A stretch of 64,000 nt of DNA from Gremmenia infestans (Eukaryota > Ascomycota > Leotiomycetes > Helotiales > Hamatocanthoscyphaceae). Below, in pieces: positions 25,101 through 36,665 of the stretch (within the stretch, counting starts at the first letter, position 1; each line of letters starts with the position of its first letter). The stretch is taken from positions 496,001 to 560,000 of the forward strand of contig JAFEVB010000015.1 in assembly GCA_032629725.1 (NCBI GenBank), written 5' to 3'. The notes beneath the pieces are model-generated. The model did no database searches. It saw nothing but the letters and a program-made list of their open reading frames with translations, and was not told the origin of the DNA. The position numbers and the translations under genes were made by a program.

Positions 25101-28100
25101 AAACCACGTCAAGGTGATCTACACAAATATCACCTCCAACTTGAACTGTCCTGTTCGCGTGGACTCAACTTCGTTGCAGTTGAGTAAGTCTTCGGCCCAG
25201 GCTGCTAGCGTTATGCAATGGCCAAGATTATCCCCAATATTCCTCCTTCAACAACTCACACGCTGTCGATGGCAAAAGATTACAGGCGAATGGAAACGCT
25301 GCATTGTTGAGTATGGGCTGTCTCTCGCCGAGCTCCAACGAGCGGAACGGCTTGTGTGCGCTTCCGATAACCATGCGGACCTCATCAAGGAATTGCAGAA
25401 TCCAGGTCATCAGAACTGGAGTCCATTGGAATATCCTGAATCTCTACTCTTGGAGGTCGAGAGTGGTATCATGATCCGGGAGGTCCAGGTGCGCATAGCC
25501 GAACAGATGAGAAACCCCCCACCTGGCTCAAATTTCGTCATGCAATTAAACATGGGTGAGGGCAAGTCATCTGTGATTTTCCCTATCGTGGCCGCCTCTC
25601 TCGCTGATGGCTCTCGGCTGGTGCGTGCCATTGTGGCTAAGCCCCAATCCAAGCAGATGTTACAAATGCTGATATCTAAGCTCGGGGGCTTGCTAGATCG
25701 GCGGGTATATCACATGCCATTCTCTCGCTCCTTGCAGCTTGGGGAAGCAGAGGCAAATGCAATTGGCGACATATATAAGGAATGCATGACAAGTGGCGGC
25801 GTTCTCCTTGTACAGCCCGAACATATATTGTCATTCAAACTGATGGGTCTCGAGTGCCTCATCTCAGGTAGAGAAGCAGTTGGCAATTCCCTACTGAGCA
25901 CTCAGCACTTCTTTGACTCTTCCAGTCGCGATATCGTGGACGAGAGTGACGAGAATTTCAGTGTGAAGTTCGAACTGATCTACACTATGGGCATGCAGCG
26001 ACCAATTGAACTCTGCCCCGAGCGGTGGACTCATGTTCAGCAAGTGTTAAATCTAGTCAAGATGTTTGCGCCAAGTGTCAAGAAAACGCTTCCTCTTTCC
26101 ATCGAGGTCGATGAGCACACGCGAGGAAATTTCCCCAGGACTCGAGTCCTCCGGCCTGATGCCGGAAAGCAGTTATTTCATCTCATTGCAAAACACATCT
26201 GCGAGACTGGGCTCGACGGTTTCCCAATTGCTAGACAACCAGAAAAGGTCCGAAACGATGTTTTTAAGTACATAACCGAACCTATACTCACATCAGATGA
26301 GATCGAATGCGTTGAAAAAGGAGAATTCTGGGCAGACACGACAAGCAGCATCATGCTCCTCATACGAGGTCTCATCGCTGGAGGAGTATTAGCTTTCACA
26401 TTCAGTCAAAAACGTTGCAAAGTTAATTACGGACTTGACGCGACTAGGAATCCTAAAACAAGGCTCACGGTGCCGTATCGAGCGAAGGACAACCCCACTC
26501 CGCGATCAGAATTCAGTCATCCCGACGTGGTCATAGTCCTAACTTCGCTGTGCTATTACTATGGCGGATTGTCAGATGATGACTTGTTCCTGGCTTTTGC
26601 GCACCTTCTTAAGTGCGATCAAGCCGAAATCGAGTATCAGGAATGGGTCCAAGATGCTCCAGATCTCGCACCTGCTTTCCATAATCTGGCTGGCGTGAAC
26701 CCCAAGGATAGACAACAATGCGTCGATCAAATCTTTCCTCATTTCCGTTACGCTAAAGGCGCTGTGGATTACTTCTTAGCCCATGTCGTCTTCCCAAAAG
26801 AGATGAAAGAGTTTCCAGAGAAGCTATCCGCCTCCGGGTGGGACATTGGCCAGATCAAAACCCACCCGACAACCGGCTTCAGTGGTACCAATGACTCGAG
26901 AAAGGTTCTTCCACTTAGTGTAGAGCACCTTGATCTTCCGGAGCAAAAAGACACTAATGCCTTGGTACTGCAATACCTCCTCCGAAGCGAAAATTCCGTT
27001 GCGCTTATACCATCACGAAGTGAAGCTTTGCGCTCAGATGCGGAAGTCTTACTAGCTATGGTGACGAAGATGAAACCAGCAGTACAAGTGATCCTTGATG
27101 TAGGGGCCCAAATCCTTGAGCTTGGAAATCTGGGGTTCGCAAGGGAGTGGCTAATGATGTCTGATCTGGAGCGAGCGCAGGCTGTAGTCTTTTTTGACGA
27201 TAACGATGAGCTTTCCATTCTCGATAGGAAGGGAAACATTGAGCTCTTTCAAACGTCTTCATTTGCAAAGCAACTCGACGTTTGTGTCATATTCCTGGAC
27301 GAAGCTCACACGAGAGGGACTGACTTGATATTACCGCCGGACTACCGGGCAGCCGTCACTCTGGGACCAAATTTAACCAAGGATAGACTTGTGCAGGGTA
27401 AGTCTCCAAAAACTGTGTACTTATAACCACTAACGGTTCCCGCAGCATGCATGAGGATGAGAAAACTTGGAAAGGGACAGTCAGTCGTCTTTTGTGTTCC
27501 GGAAGAAATTAAGACCAAGATTTTAGAACGAACATCCAAGCCTAACGACGCGAATATTGAATTGTCAGACGTTCTCATATGGGCTATTTCAGAGACCTGC
27601 GTTGACATTCGACGGAGCATGCCCCTGTGGGCGGCACAAGGTCGTCGATTTGAACAACAGCGTGAGATTTGGGCTGAGGCTAGAACTGACAATGGCATAA
27701 CGCTATCAAAGGCTCAAGCCGAAGAGTTTCTCGAGGATGAGTCCCAAACCCTAAATGCTCGATATCGACCACATTCCGGGACTAATACGGTCTTCTCTGA
27801 GCAAGAAAGCGAAAGCTCGAATCTCAACCTGATTATGGAGCGTTGTCGTGAGTTTAAGGACCTAGATCTCAATTCCGCCACTCTGCAGGAAGAGCAAGAG
27901 CGCGAACTTTCCCCCGAAATTGAACAGGAGCGACAAATCGAAAAGCCAGCACCCACTCAACCCGCAGAACACCATGTCCACCCGGATTTGATCAAATTCA
28001 TATCTACAGGTATCCCTATCAGGGGTTCCACAGGATACAGCCCGGCTTTCGAAACTTTACGCAATACCAGCGCAGGCACATACATTGACGTCTCCCAGTT

Positions 28101-28734
28101 TCCCCAGGACCTCCTGGTCACTGCCGACTTCGCCAGCACCATACTAATCTGCGGTAATTCCTACATCTCAGACTCATACCAGCGGTCGGTGCAGTGGGTG
28201 CTCACAAGCACTGGTGGCAAAGATACTGTGCAGCATATGATGGTCATCAGCCCACACGAAGCACAGGAGCTACTGCCGCGCATCAAAGCATCGAAAACCA
28301 CAACGCTGCACCTCTACGGACCGCGTCAGAACCTAGGTTTCCGCTCCTTAGACGCCTTGGATTTATACAACGTCCCCGCGCGGCCAGGAACGCTGCATCT
28401 GCATCTTCCGCGCCATCTCATTATACAATTGAACCTATTCGCAGGACAGCTGTACCTTGCTTCATTCGATGAATACAAGGAGGTGTGTAACTTCCTAGGA
28501 TTGGCATGGGCTAATGACTGTGCGACACTCCCTGATGGGTTTATTGTGCGGAATCGTGGGGTCCTGAGATCGGCGGCTGGGTGTACGTTTAGCGATAGTC
28601 CGGTCAAGTTTATGAAGGTGCTGACGACGAAGATCCGGAGGCATTGTGAGGGGGTGGATAAGACGCACATAGGGAAGATATTGGATAGTATAGTGCTACA
28701 GGCGTCTGATTTCGAGGGGGGGCATGGAGTATAA
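19170..28734 (+). CDS. Giant DUF6606/DUF3638/DUF3645 protein, helicase-like ATPase candidate (about 3,154 aa)
   Basis: Three exons: 19170-19494, 19547-27397 and 27446-28734. Both introns are about 50 bp and keep frame (LPQK-GGTIPL; DRLVQ-ACMRMRK). The N-terminal 270 residues match the DUF6606 pattern (YLIYHIFLPSQLPQ..., HPWRRSPMWLFVRVAMQL). A CTRCGHKS zinc-ribbon-like motif lies near residue 635. The DUF3638 region has NMGEGKSSVIFP at about residue 2110, a Walker A-like G-x-G-K-S, and LLVQPEHILSFK after it. DUF3645 follows near 2390-2440 (GLIAGGVLAF, VPYRAKDNPTPRSEFSHPDV). FLDEAHTRGTDL at about residue 2690 is a DEAH-type Walker B. The whole resembles a degenerate SF2 helicase/translocase core in a huge scaffold. 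This family is widespread in filamentous fungi with unknown function; some database entries carry misleading respiratory-chain names. The ATPase role is my inference. Confidence 0.9.
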
Positions 28735-29614
28735 GTGGTGCATACTGTGGAGGGACAACACAACCCCGGACTCTAGGCTAAGATCTGACTTATAGTTTTA
28801 TCATTGTATAAATATATATATTAAAATAGTCTGTATAAAAGAGTGTGTTGTAGAATGGATGGTGATCCAAGTCAGGTGAAGTGCCCGATTTTATAAGGTA
28901 CGGTGCCGTACTAGCTGCATATCCCTCTTCACGTGACAGCCCGTTTGGCCCCCACCACAATACAAAATTGGTTTCAATCCGGAGTTGAAATTAATGATGA
29001 GAAAGCTAGCTAGCACTCGCTTTTTAGGATAACGCGTTTATCTATATAGGCTAGCTTTATTGTTTTGGAGAAGAGGCTAGAGGTTATTATTTGTTGTTTC
29101 TAGGCTGTATATGCAATGCTAGCTATATATTCAGGGTGTAAATGCTTGAATTGACTGCTGTTCTATAGTAGGAAGTATGCTGTATATATAGGGCTCTTCA
29201 AGCCCTATTTCTAAGCTTCGCCACAGGCTTTATAAGCCTTTGCCACTTGCCACTTACAGGCTACAATATTATTATCTATAGAATATAGTATTTTTTATTA
29301 TAGAAAGAGGCAATTATTAAGGATTTATATATCTATCTTTAGGTAGTATAAAAGTTATTTTCTATGATACTTTATTCTATAGGTATAGATAGAAGCTAAC
29401 TACTATTAATAATTCTAATTTACAAGTAATATTCTATTTAGTATCGGCTTAAATATAGAGGATAATAATATCTCTATTATTTTACTAAATAAAGAGGTCT
29501 ACTTTATTAACTTTTATATAGCTTTTTAAAAAATTATTACTAATAATAGTAATATTATTATTTAATATTTTTATATAATTTAACTTATAGATTATTAAGC
29601 GCTAGGCTTAAAAC
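28735..29614. other. AT-rich, RIP-like decayed sequence
   Basis: From about 28980 the sequence becomes strongly AT-rich with very frequent TA dinucleotides and no open frames, unlike the genes on both sides. This is the composition left by repeat-induced point mutation of an old repeat. I cannot identify the ancestral element apart from the LTR relic that follows. Confidence 0.6.
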
Positions 29615-29770
29615 CTATCAGGATATAGTAATAAAAAGTATATAATAATAAAGCTAGTATAAAGAGATTAAGTTATATATTATAGATTATATATATTTAA
29701 AGAGTATAACTAAATACCCGAGGACCTGTTTTATGGTTAGTTATGCTTATATCAGCAACTAAATCCAACA
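29615..29770. mobile_element. Decayed LTR relic, related to the solo LTR at 34697
   Basis: This stretch aligns along its length with the 34697-34850 LTR: shared blocks such as AGTATATAATAATAAAGCTAG, TAAAGAG, GTTTTATGGTTAGT and the TCCAACA end. Differences are mostly G-to-A or C-to-T, so it is the more RIP-damaged copy. No matching target duplication is left. Confidence 0.65.
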
Positions 29771-29920
29771 CCCGACAATAACTTACTTAGAAATGATATT
29801 AGCTTTAGCAAAGTATTTTATAAATAACAAACTATATGATCTGGCAGCCCGAGGCTCTCTATGAAAACGCAAAGTTTAATTGACAAAACAAAAACTATCA
29901 TGCACTCTTCAGTCATTCAG

Positions 29921-31636
29921 TCATTTTTCTGCTGCAATCTGCTTCTTCAGAAGGTCCGACAATGAGCCTTGGCAGTCATCTCGACCCATAAACACTTCAA
30001 CCAGCCTAACTCCATCACCCCTCCGCACTACTCGTAACACAGATCCTAGCTCCTCCCATGTCCTCGCTGTGAAAGTACTTTTCTTGGCATGGTCCTCATC
30101 ATCGCCAAAGAATGAGAGTGCCTGGAGATGGCGCCACGATGCAATATCATTATACCCTTGGTTCCTCCCGTGGATAGCACGCTCGATTGTATATCCGTTG
30201 TTATTAATAATGAAGATAATGGCGCTGACCTTCTGCCGCATTATGGTGCTAAGCTCCTGGATCGACATTTGTAAACTCCCATCTCCTACGAAGAGTATGA
30301 CGCAAGGCCTGGCCCGGTGTTCAACCGTTTGTGGTAGCGGGACCTCACGCTCTCTGCCTTCGCGTTGTGCCAAAGCTGCGCCCAAAGTGGCAGGTAGCAT
30401 GTACCCAATGGAGAGCCAAGTGGTAGCTGTAATCATTCGAACGTTTAGTGGAAATCTGAAACTTCGCCCACCATGAGCGGCTGTGCCTGTTTCTGTGAGG
30501 ACGATATCTCCGGAGCAGAACAGAGGGTTGACAAAGCAATAAAATTGTTCCTGCGTGATTGAGTCCCTAAGAGATGTCTCTCCGACCGCTATGATATAGT
30601 TTGGGAGCCCATCCACCTTTACAAGTTGACCTCGATCCAATTCTTGCAGCAGTTGCTTTATGAGGCCCCTACAGGACAAGTCACGGAATGTCCGTCCTCC
30701 CACTCGTACAAAAGTCTCGGAGAATGCAATAGTAATTGCTTCATTGGGAAGGATGGTAAAGCCCTGGGAGTTTGTATCGCTAAGATGCGGTCCGAGATGA
30801 ATGACCAGGTCCGCTGATTCAAAGTATGCTTTGTATTCTTTGTTGCCATAGACCCCAACATAAACACCATGTACGTTCCGCATTTGTTCATTTGTCAGTC
30901 CTTTCCCAAAGGTGGTCGTCCACGTCGGCCATCCCGTGCTCTGGATGAGATCCTCGATGTGGCCTAAGATTCCACACGGCCTACTCTCTCCATCCACGAG
31001 TATTAAAGGGCGTTGAGCAGAGTACATGCGTTGAAGAATACATTCCAGAGCCTGAGGACAGCTGTTGATGAACTGACTTGGAGGAACTGGTATCAAACTC
31101 GATGTCAGAACTGAAAAGCCGACCATGTCCTCCGGAATCTCGAGATAGACAGGGCGGCTATGCAGCAAGGCTTGCTGCAAGATCCATTCAATCTGCTGCA
31201 AAGCGGTGCGAGGATCTGTTAAATTGGTCTGTCCGATGGTGATATGCGAGTGCATTGCAGCAAACCGGCGATACTCTCCGTCGGCAAATGTATGATGCAT
31301 CAGAGCACGCGACTCTTGAAGCGTTCGAGACGGCGTGCCAACGATATGAACAACGGGCACCTTCTCAGCGTACGCTCCCGCAATCCCGTTGGCAGCTGAA
31401 AGCTCGCCAACACCAAATGTGGTGACTAGGGCACCGAGACCATTGGTTCTAGCATATCCATCGGCTGCGTATGCTGCATTGAGCTCATTACAGTTTCCCA
31501 CCCAGCGGATACCAGCAGGTTCAACATAATCCAGCAATGTGAGATTATAATCACCAGGCACGCCAAAGAGAGACCGGACACCAAGCTGCCTGAGTCGCTC
31601 GAACAGATAGTCGGCAATCTTGATTGTTTCTTCCAT
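29921..31636 (-). CDS. ThDP-dependent 2-keto-acid decarboxylase, Aro10/pyruvate-decarboxylase type
   Basis: A single intronless frame of 571 residues from the ATG at 31636; an in-frame ATG at 31696 would only add 20 non-conserved residues. Seen: FGVPGDYN with Asp29, NCNELNAAYAADGYAR with Glu51, and the double histidine HHTFADGEYRRF at 114-115. Glu51 and His114/115 fall at the same numbers as the catalytic residues of yeast Pdc1. The ThDP/Mg motif GDGSLQMS runs to INNNGYTIE with the second catalytic Glu. The family decarboxylates pyruvate, phenylpyruvate, indolepyruvate or branched-chain keto acids to aldehydes in the cytosol. The neighbouring regulator and aminotransferase favour an aromatic keto acid, the Aro10 step of the Ehrlich pathway; this is inference from context. 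It is transcribed divergently from the Zn2Cys6 gene at 32067. Confidence 0.9.
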   Translation of the reverse strand: MEETIKIADYLFERLRQLGVRSLFGVPGDYNLTLLDYVEPAGIRWVGNCNELNAAYAADGYARTNGLGALVTTFGVGELSAANGIAGAYAEKVPVVHIVGTPSRTLQESRALMHHTFADGEYRRFAAMHSHITIGQTNLTDPRTALQQIEWILQQALLHSRPVYLEIPEDMVGFSVLTSSLIPVPPSQFINSCPQALECILQRMYSAQRPLILVDGESRPCGILGHIEDLIQSTGWPTWTTTFGKGLTNEQMRNVHGVYVGVYGNKEYKAYFESADLVIHLGPHLSDTNSQGFTILPNEAITIAFSETFVRVGGRTFRDLSCRGLIKQLLQELDRGQLVKVDGLPNYIIAVGETSLRDSITQEQFYCFVNPLFCSGDIVLTETGTAAHGGRSFRFPLNVRMITATTWLSIGYMLPATLGAALAQREGREREVPLPQTVEHRARPCVILFVGDGSLQMSIQELSTIMRQKVSAIIFIINNNGYTIERAIHGRNQGYNDIASWRHLQALSFFGDDEDHAKKSTFTARTWEELGSVLRVVRRGDGVRLVEVFMGRDDCQGSLSDLLKKQIAAEK

Positions 31637-32066
31637 GGTTTTAAATAAAAACTCTTCTGGGCGTGTTTGGTTGCTATTTTCTAAGGCAGGTCTCACGGAG
31701 GAGGAGGCATCTCATTATCTGCTAAAATACTGACGTGATCAACATGCTAAGAAGACTTTCAGAAAGGATACAGAGGACCATTGATTGTCTAGCTAGCCAG
31801 CGGACAAATCCCGATTTCGAGTTTTGTCTGCCTGGTGACTTATGGCCTCCTGCTACCCGGAGAGCGGAAGAGAGAGCGGAGAAGTTGAGAACGGAGAAGT
31901 TGAGAACGGAGAGCGGAACGGAGAGACAGAGAGGCGGAGAAGGAGAAAACGGAGAGAAACGGAGACTAAAACCGGACGTAGTTCAAGATAGCTTTCCCAC
32001 TGTCGCTCCCAACTCCTGAGCGCAACCTCATTTCCCCATATACGACCTGGCCAGCGATTTGTCATT
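31637..32066. promoter_or_regulatory. Shared divergent promoter with an array of CGG triplets
   Basis: The 430 bp between the decarboxylase and Zn2Cys6 start codons hold eleven CGG triplets on the plus strand within 31858-31975, most in CGGAGA or CGGAA context and partly in a 15 bp tandem repeat (AGAACGGAGAAGTTG). Start-to-start spacings are 7, 12, 15, 15, 7, 5, 16, 15, 10 and 13. CGG is the classic half-site of Zn2Cys6 proteins, and Aro80 of yeast binds repeated CCG/CGG triplets in one orientation. The encoded regulator may control both flanking genes and itself through this array; that is inferred. Confidence 0.6.
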
Positions 32067-34319
32067 ATGGACTCCTCCAGACAAGCAGCTTGTGATCCTT
32101 GCAGAAAGGCCAAACTTGCTTGCGGTCATGAGCGCCCTGTTTGCGCACGGTGCAGCGAGAAAAGGTCAAGCACGTGCGTCTACAGAGCTTCACCGTTCAA
32201 GAGGATACGGTCCAGGTCCAGCCACTCCAGCCCGTCGAGTGCGCCGCCACTACAAAATCAATCCTCCCGGTAATACATGCTTCGTTGGCACTTTCTTCTT
32301 CTTCTATATATCACTGATTGGAGTCTTAGTCGTCGTCGTCGGTCTCGATCACCGGAGTTGCTAGAATCTCAATGTCCACGCACGCTACATCACAATCGCT
32401 CCTCATACCCCAATCCAGGGTACCTAGGGCCGTCAAGCCATATTGATATCTTCAACCACATCTTGTCTGAACAACAGGACTTTAACCACGATGGCTGTTC
32501 CCCGAGGCCGCTTTCCTCTGGTTCATTTGATGAGCACCTATCGGTGAAGCAAGGTGCAATGCTCACAAGACAGCTCCTTAGCTCGTTTGCATTAGAAGAC
32601 CTTAGATCCCTGGTTTTATTCTGGCGTGCAAAAGGGGTCAACCTCGCGGTCGCAGAAGCTTTTGTAGATCTTTGTTCCGAGACTTCCAATTACACGTCTT
32701 TATCGACGTTCCAAGGTTCAGGATGGCACCACAGCTTTTCCACACGTTTATTGCAGAACACTACGCGGCCACTTGAATACAATCCAGAGTCAACCATTTC
32801 CTCCTATTCGGCACAATTTCTGGGCTTTAATACACGCTGGGAGACCTTTGGGATCTTCCTCTCGGCGGCTATCCAAGCAACAAGGGATATATCGTTCTTT
32901 CCGTCCTTGTATACCACGTCGAGCCAAAACCAAGAGCTTCGACACCTTTTAACCAGATTGCTTAACTGCTCGCTTGAGATCTGCCTATCAATAGACTGTT
33001 TGAATGATTTACAGCTAGTTCTTCAATATGAAAATTTCATTGTCCACTCATATGTAGACGGAGATCAAAGTAAGTTAAGCAATACTTACCACCACCAGTA
33101 ATCGAATCTTACCTACTAATAATAAAACTTAAGGCTATCAATATTGGAGAACCCTCGGAGACGTTATTGCCTCTGTTTTTGCTCTTGGTTATCACAATAA
33201 CATTAATAAGAAGCCTGGGATGCCTCGCTTTCTTATGGAGCTGCAGAAAACTATATTTGCTAGATCCTACTCTGCAGACAAAAATGTGTCTATCTTTCTT
33301 GGCCGGCCGTTACGGATGAGTAAACGCTTTTGCCACTTCCAAATCCCATACTGCCAACCCCGAGACCTAGATCCATCCTCGACGGACGAGCAAGGAGGTC
33401 CTGACGCCTGGAACACAGATGCGTGCTTAAACTACACGGCAGAGACTCGCTGGTCGGCACTGTGTGCATCTATTAAAGAGGAAATCTTAGAGCTATACTT
33501 CGATCGCAGTCGTCCCAGTTGCCTTGAAAAGATCAAGTAAGCTAGGGTTTGTTTTCCAGATTTTGCACAAGGTCACTAACTTGGTTAGAGCACTCCAAAC
33601 AACTGCTGACGCTTACTGGGAGGTGTTGCCCGCCCACTTCCGTTTCGAAGATAGCCTTAGGCAGATTGACGTTAGTCCCTTTGACCGCGATTTTCTTATT
33701 AGCATACGCCTCAATTATCTACATATTTCTTTTCTACTCCGGCGTCTTTTGCTCCGTCGTCTGGCCGAGCCGGATGTGGCGATGATCGATGTGGCTCAAC
33801 AAATGCTCCACCTTGTTGTAGGGGCTATTCTTCTTCGTGAGGAGCTGTCCAACTCAGGCACGGGACTTGACTGGAAAGTATGCACTCGAATTGCTTTTCT
33901 CGGCACATGCTAATCGCCGCCAGATCGCATTTTATGGTCTGCCCAGTGCAGGAATATTACTGCTGGCAATCCTTAGGCATCAAAGAGACCCGCGCTGTCC
34001 ACGAGTTCCGAGGGCCAAAGTACTGCAAGACCTCACTATTCTCGCGGCAGAGGTAGAAAGAGGAACCGTAGTGCGGCGCGAGGAACCTAATTATGCGCTG
34101 CTTTTCAAGGCTACCCAAGCAATCCAGCGTTTTCTCGATCGTATTCTTTCCGAGGAAAGTACCCACGTCGTAGCCCAACAGGAAATACCTTTTCAGTCTG
34201 ACAACAACTGGCTGGCGCAGTTGGACCACGAACCACGAGACTTCGATTTTGATTTCTGGGAAGGCCTGGTTGATAATTCCTCCTTATTCAATCTGAACTT
34301 TCCCATATCAGACTGCTGA
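32067..34319 (+). CDS. Zn(II)2Cys6 transcription factor with fungal-specific regulatory domain, Aro80-like by context
   Basis: Five exons: 32067-32269, 32330-33069, 33134-33536, 33589-33877 and 33924-34319. The four short introns have branch sites CTGAT, CTAAT, CTAAC and CTAAT and keep frame, giving 676 residues. The zinc cluster is at the extreme N-terminus with Cys9, 12, 19, 26, 29 and 37 (C-x2-C-x6-C-x6-C-x2-C-x7-C), then a basic linker rich in Arg/Ser. The middle domain of fungal regulators is recognisable by SYQYWRTLGDVIASVFALGYH and the GRPLRMSKRFCHFQIP segment. It should be a nuclear activator. The divergent decarboxylase, the nearby aminotransferase and the CGG array suggest a local pathway regulator like Aro80. 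Orthology was not tested and could be coincidental. Confidence 0.85.
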
Positions 34320-34696
34320 ATTTTGTCAGAATAGTTAAGAACGAGGTGCAAGATCGGTATCTAATCAAGATTTAGACATCTAGAGAGAGTATAATCCAAA
34401 CGGAATGGTCTTAGACACAACCCCGTAAGAAGCAATTCCAGTTAAACCTTGCCCGGTGCAGTTTTGATGATCTGGCAATTATGTCGATGAAAGAGAGTTC
34501 TTGTAGGCATAGGTTTCTTTAAAGGTTATAGTTCTAGACTACTTCTGAATAAGCGTTACTGTAATGTGAGTCAAGGAGGGATTGAGGTTTAGAGCCGCTG
34601 CTTATCATCTTATTTTTGTTGTCCAATATCGGCTCGAAGCTTAGGAAGGTATGGAAAACGAGTTTAGTAAACATCGATGATTAAACGTCTGCTAGC
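34320..34696. other. Intergenic flank of the solo LTR
   Basis: The 3' side of the Zn2Cys6 gene. No coding sequence or regulatory element recognised. Confidence 0.4.
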
Positions 34697-34850
34697 TGTT
34701 AGAATATAATAGTAAGAGTATATAATAATAAAGCTAGCATAAAGAGGTTAAGTTATATAATATAGATTATGTATATTTAGAGAGTATCTCCGGATATTCA
34801 AAAATTGGTTTTATGGTTAGTCATGCTTATGTCAACGGCTAATTCCAACA
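34697..34850. mobile_element. Solo LTR, 154 bp, with 5 bp target duplication
   Basis: Begins TGTTAGA and ends TCCAACA (TG..CA with short inverted ends) and is flanked directly by CTAGC at 34692-34696 and 34851-34855. There is no internal retrotransposon sequence, so it is the product of LTR-LTR recombination. An older, more mutated copy lies at 29615-29770, on the other side of the decarboxylase/regulator pair. Confidence 0.8.
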
Positions 34851-35264
34851 CTAGCTAGAATATCTTGTCGTCAGCTGACCATGTATTATTATGTTGGGCT
34901 AACCTATCAGCATTTTCTAAGTATGAGGTACACACGGCGCATAAACGATTGGGCATTTCTTTAACAGGCCTATCCCACTCTTCAATTTCCAGGGCCGAAA
35001 GAGCAATCTATTGACCCGCCCAAGATAGATAGGTAGTTACTGTTCTTCGGCTAACTGCCTAGGTAATCTCGGACAACCATTCCCTGCTTTACGCCGCACT
35101 CCGACTCTTCTCTCCGATTCTCCATCGAAATATGCCTCTAAAGGCTATTCAAGCTTATGCTTTCACACGCCGGACAGGGTAAATCTATCTTGGTTTCTTT
35201 CTCAAAAAGAATATCTAATAATTTCATACTTTCGACCCAGAGAACGTTAACCCTATACCAAAAA
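34851..35264. other. Intergenic region before the FAD oxidase pseudogene
   Basis: Relict promoter of the broken oxidoreductase gene. Nothing further recognised. Confidence 0.4.
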
Positions 35265-36665
35265 ATGACAGTTTCAAAGTTCCCAGTCCGACTCCCGTCT
35301 CGCAATCCAACAAAATCCTACTGGCAAACCCTACCACTCCCAATCGCAGACCATCGAACAACACCAAATTTCCCATCTACCTCCCAGTATGTTATCATCG
35401 GATCCGGAATCACAGGCACAAGTATTGCTTAGAGCTTCTTGCCAAGGAACCACACGCTCAAACCCTTGTGCTAAAAGCTCGCCAAGCCTCATCCGGAGAT
35501 ACAGGCCGCAACGGTGGGCATTTCCGGGCATGCCGCTACACTTCACTTGCGTCTGACCTCAGGAATTTTGGGGAAGAAGAGGCGTTGAGGTTGGACAAGC
35601 TTAAGGAGGAGAACGTGGCTAGCGTGGGAAAGTTGATAAAAGAGCTACGTATCAAGTGCGATTTGAGGGAGGTTGAAACGGTGGATATTTGGACGGATCA
35701 GGATGAATGGGATGATGTACTTGAGCTGCTAAAGCAAAGGCATGAAGTCTTGGATGGCAAGATGGGAGAGGGTGATCTGAAGAAGTATAAGATTTGGACT
35801 CGGGATGAAGCGAGAAAGGAGCTGCTGGTTCCGGAGGCGGTTGGAGCTGTGAGCTTTCCTGCCTATGCGTTAAATCCGTACAAATTCGTGTGCGGATTGT
35901 TAGAAGTCCTGCTCAAGAAAGGTATCAACCTTCAGACGAACACCCCGGTTGTCGAGGTCAACCAGACGAACTCAGGACATGGCACGGCGAAGTGGATCGT
36001 GCATACATTGGAACGTGGTCAGGTCCTTGCAGACAAAGTCATATTAGCTACAAATGCCTATACAGCAACTTTTTATCCTCCTTTGGCTGACTTCATGATT
36101 CCAACCATATCTCAGATTGCGGCTGTCCGACCGGGATCGAACATTGCAGGTAACCCAGCTTTGAAAAGAACCTGTGGTATGAGTAAAGGCGATTACATGC
36201 AGTCGAGAGCGGGAGGATTCTCTGGAGCAGGAGACATAATAACTGGTTATCTTCACACCACCTGCCAGATGATAAGTTTGTATTAACATTTTAAAGGTAG
36301 TGGTCGAAGATTTGGAAGCAACGGAGAACAGCCTGTTTTGGCACAGCCATCCATCCCAACATCTCTTAATTTCTCTTGTCTGCAGTTGCCAAGTATTTTT
36401 GACGAGAAAATTAGGGAGAGGACGGCGAAACACTACAAGAATAGACTAGTATTATAGGATACACGTTAGATTCGGGGCCCATTGTTGGAGAAGCTCCGGG
36501 TTAAGACAGACTTTGGATCTGTGCTGGATTCAATGGCCACGGTAAGTTGTCAGAGTGATTTCAAGACATCAAGTGCTAACAATCAAAGGCATGGCATTTA
36601 CTTTTCAGTCTGCTGAGGCCTTGGTGCAGCTTCTTACGGGAAACGAAAAAGAGGTAGATGCATAG
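35265..36665 (+). pseudogene. Broken FAD-dependent oxidoreductase (DAO, D-amino-acid-oxidase superfamily)
   Basis: The start shows a proper FAD-binding motif YVIIGSGITGTSIA (G-x-G-x-x-G). The frame is then lost at 35430-35432, where the Tyr codon before ELLAKEPHAQ lacks one base. In the shifted frame the DAO pattern resumes (ARQASSGDTGRNGGH, YMQSRAGGFSGAGDII). An apparent intron at about 36244-36294 leads to GRRFGSNGEQPVL. The usual segment before the C-terminal motif is missing near 36450. The conserved end (GYTLDSGPIVGEAPG, LWICAGFNGHG, MAFTFQSAEALVQLL) is still visible after a TAA at 36502-36504 and a 47 bp intron. Such proteins oxidise amino acids or secondary amines to keto acids. It would fit the neighbouring catabolic genes but now looks dead. 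Confidence 0.8.
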
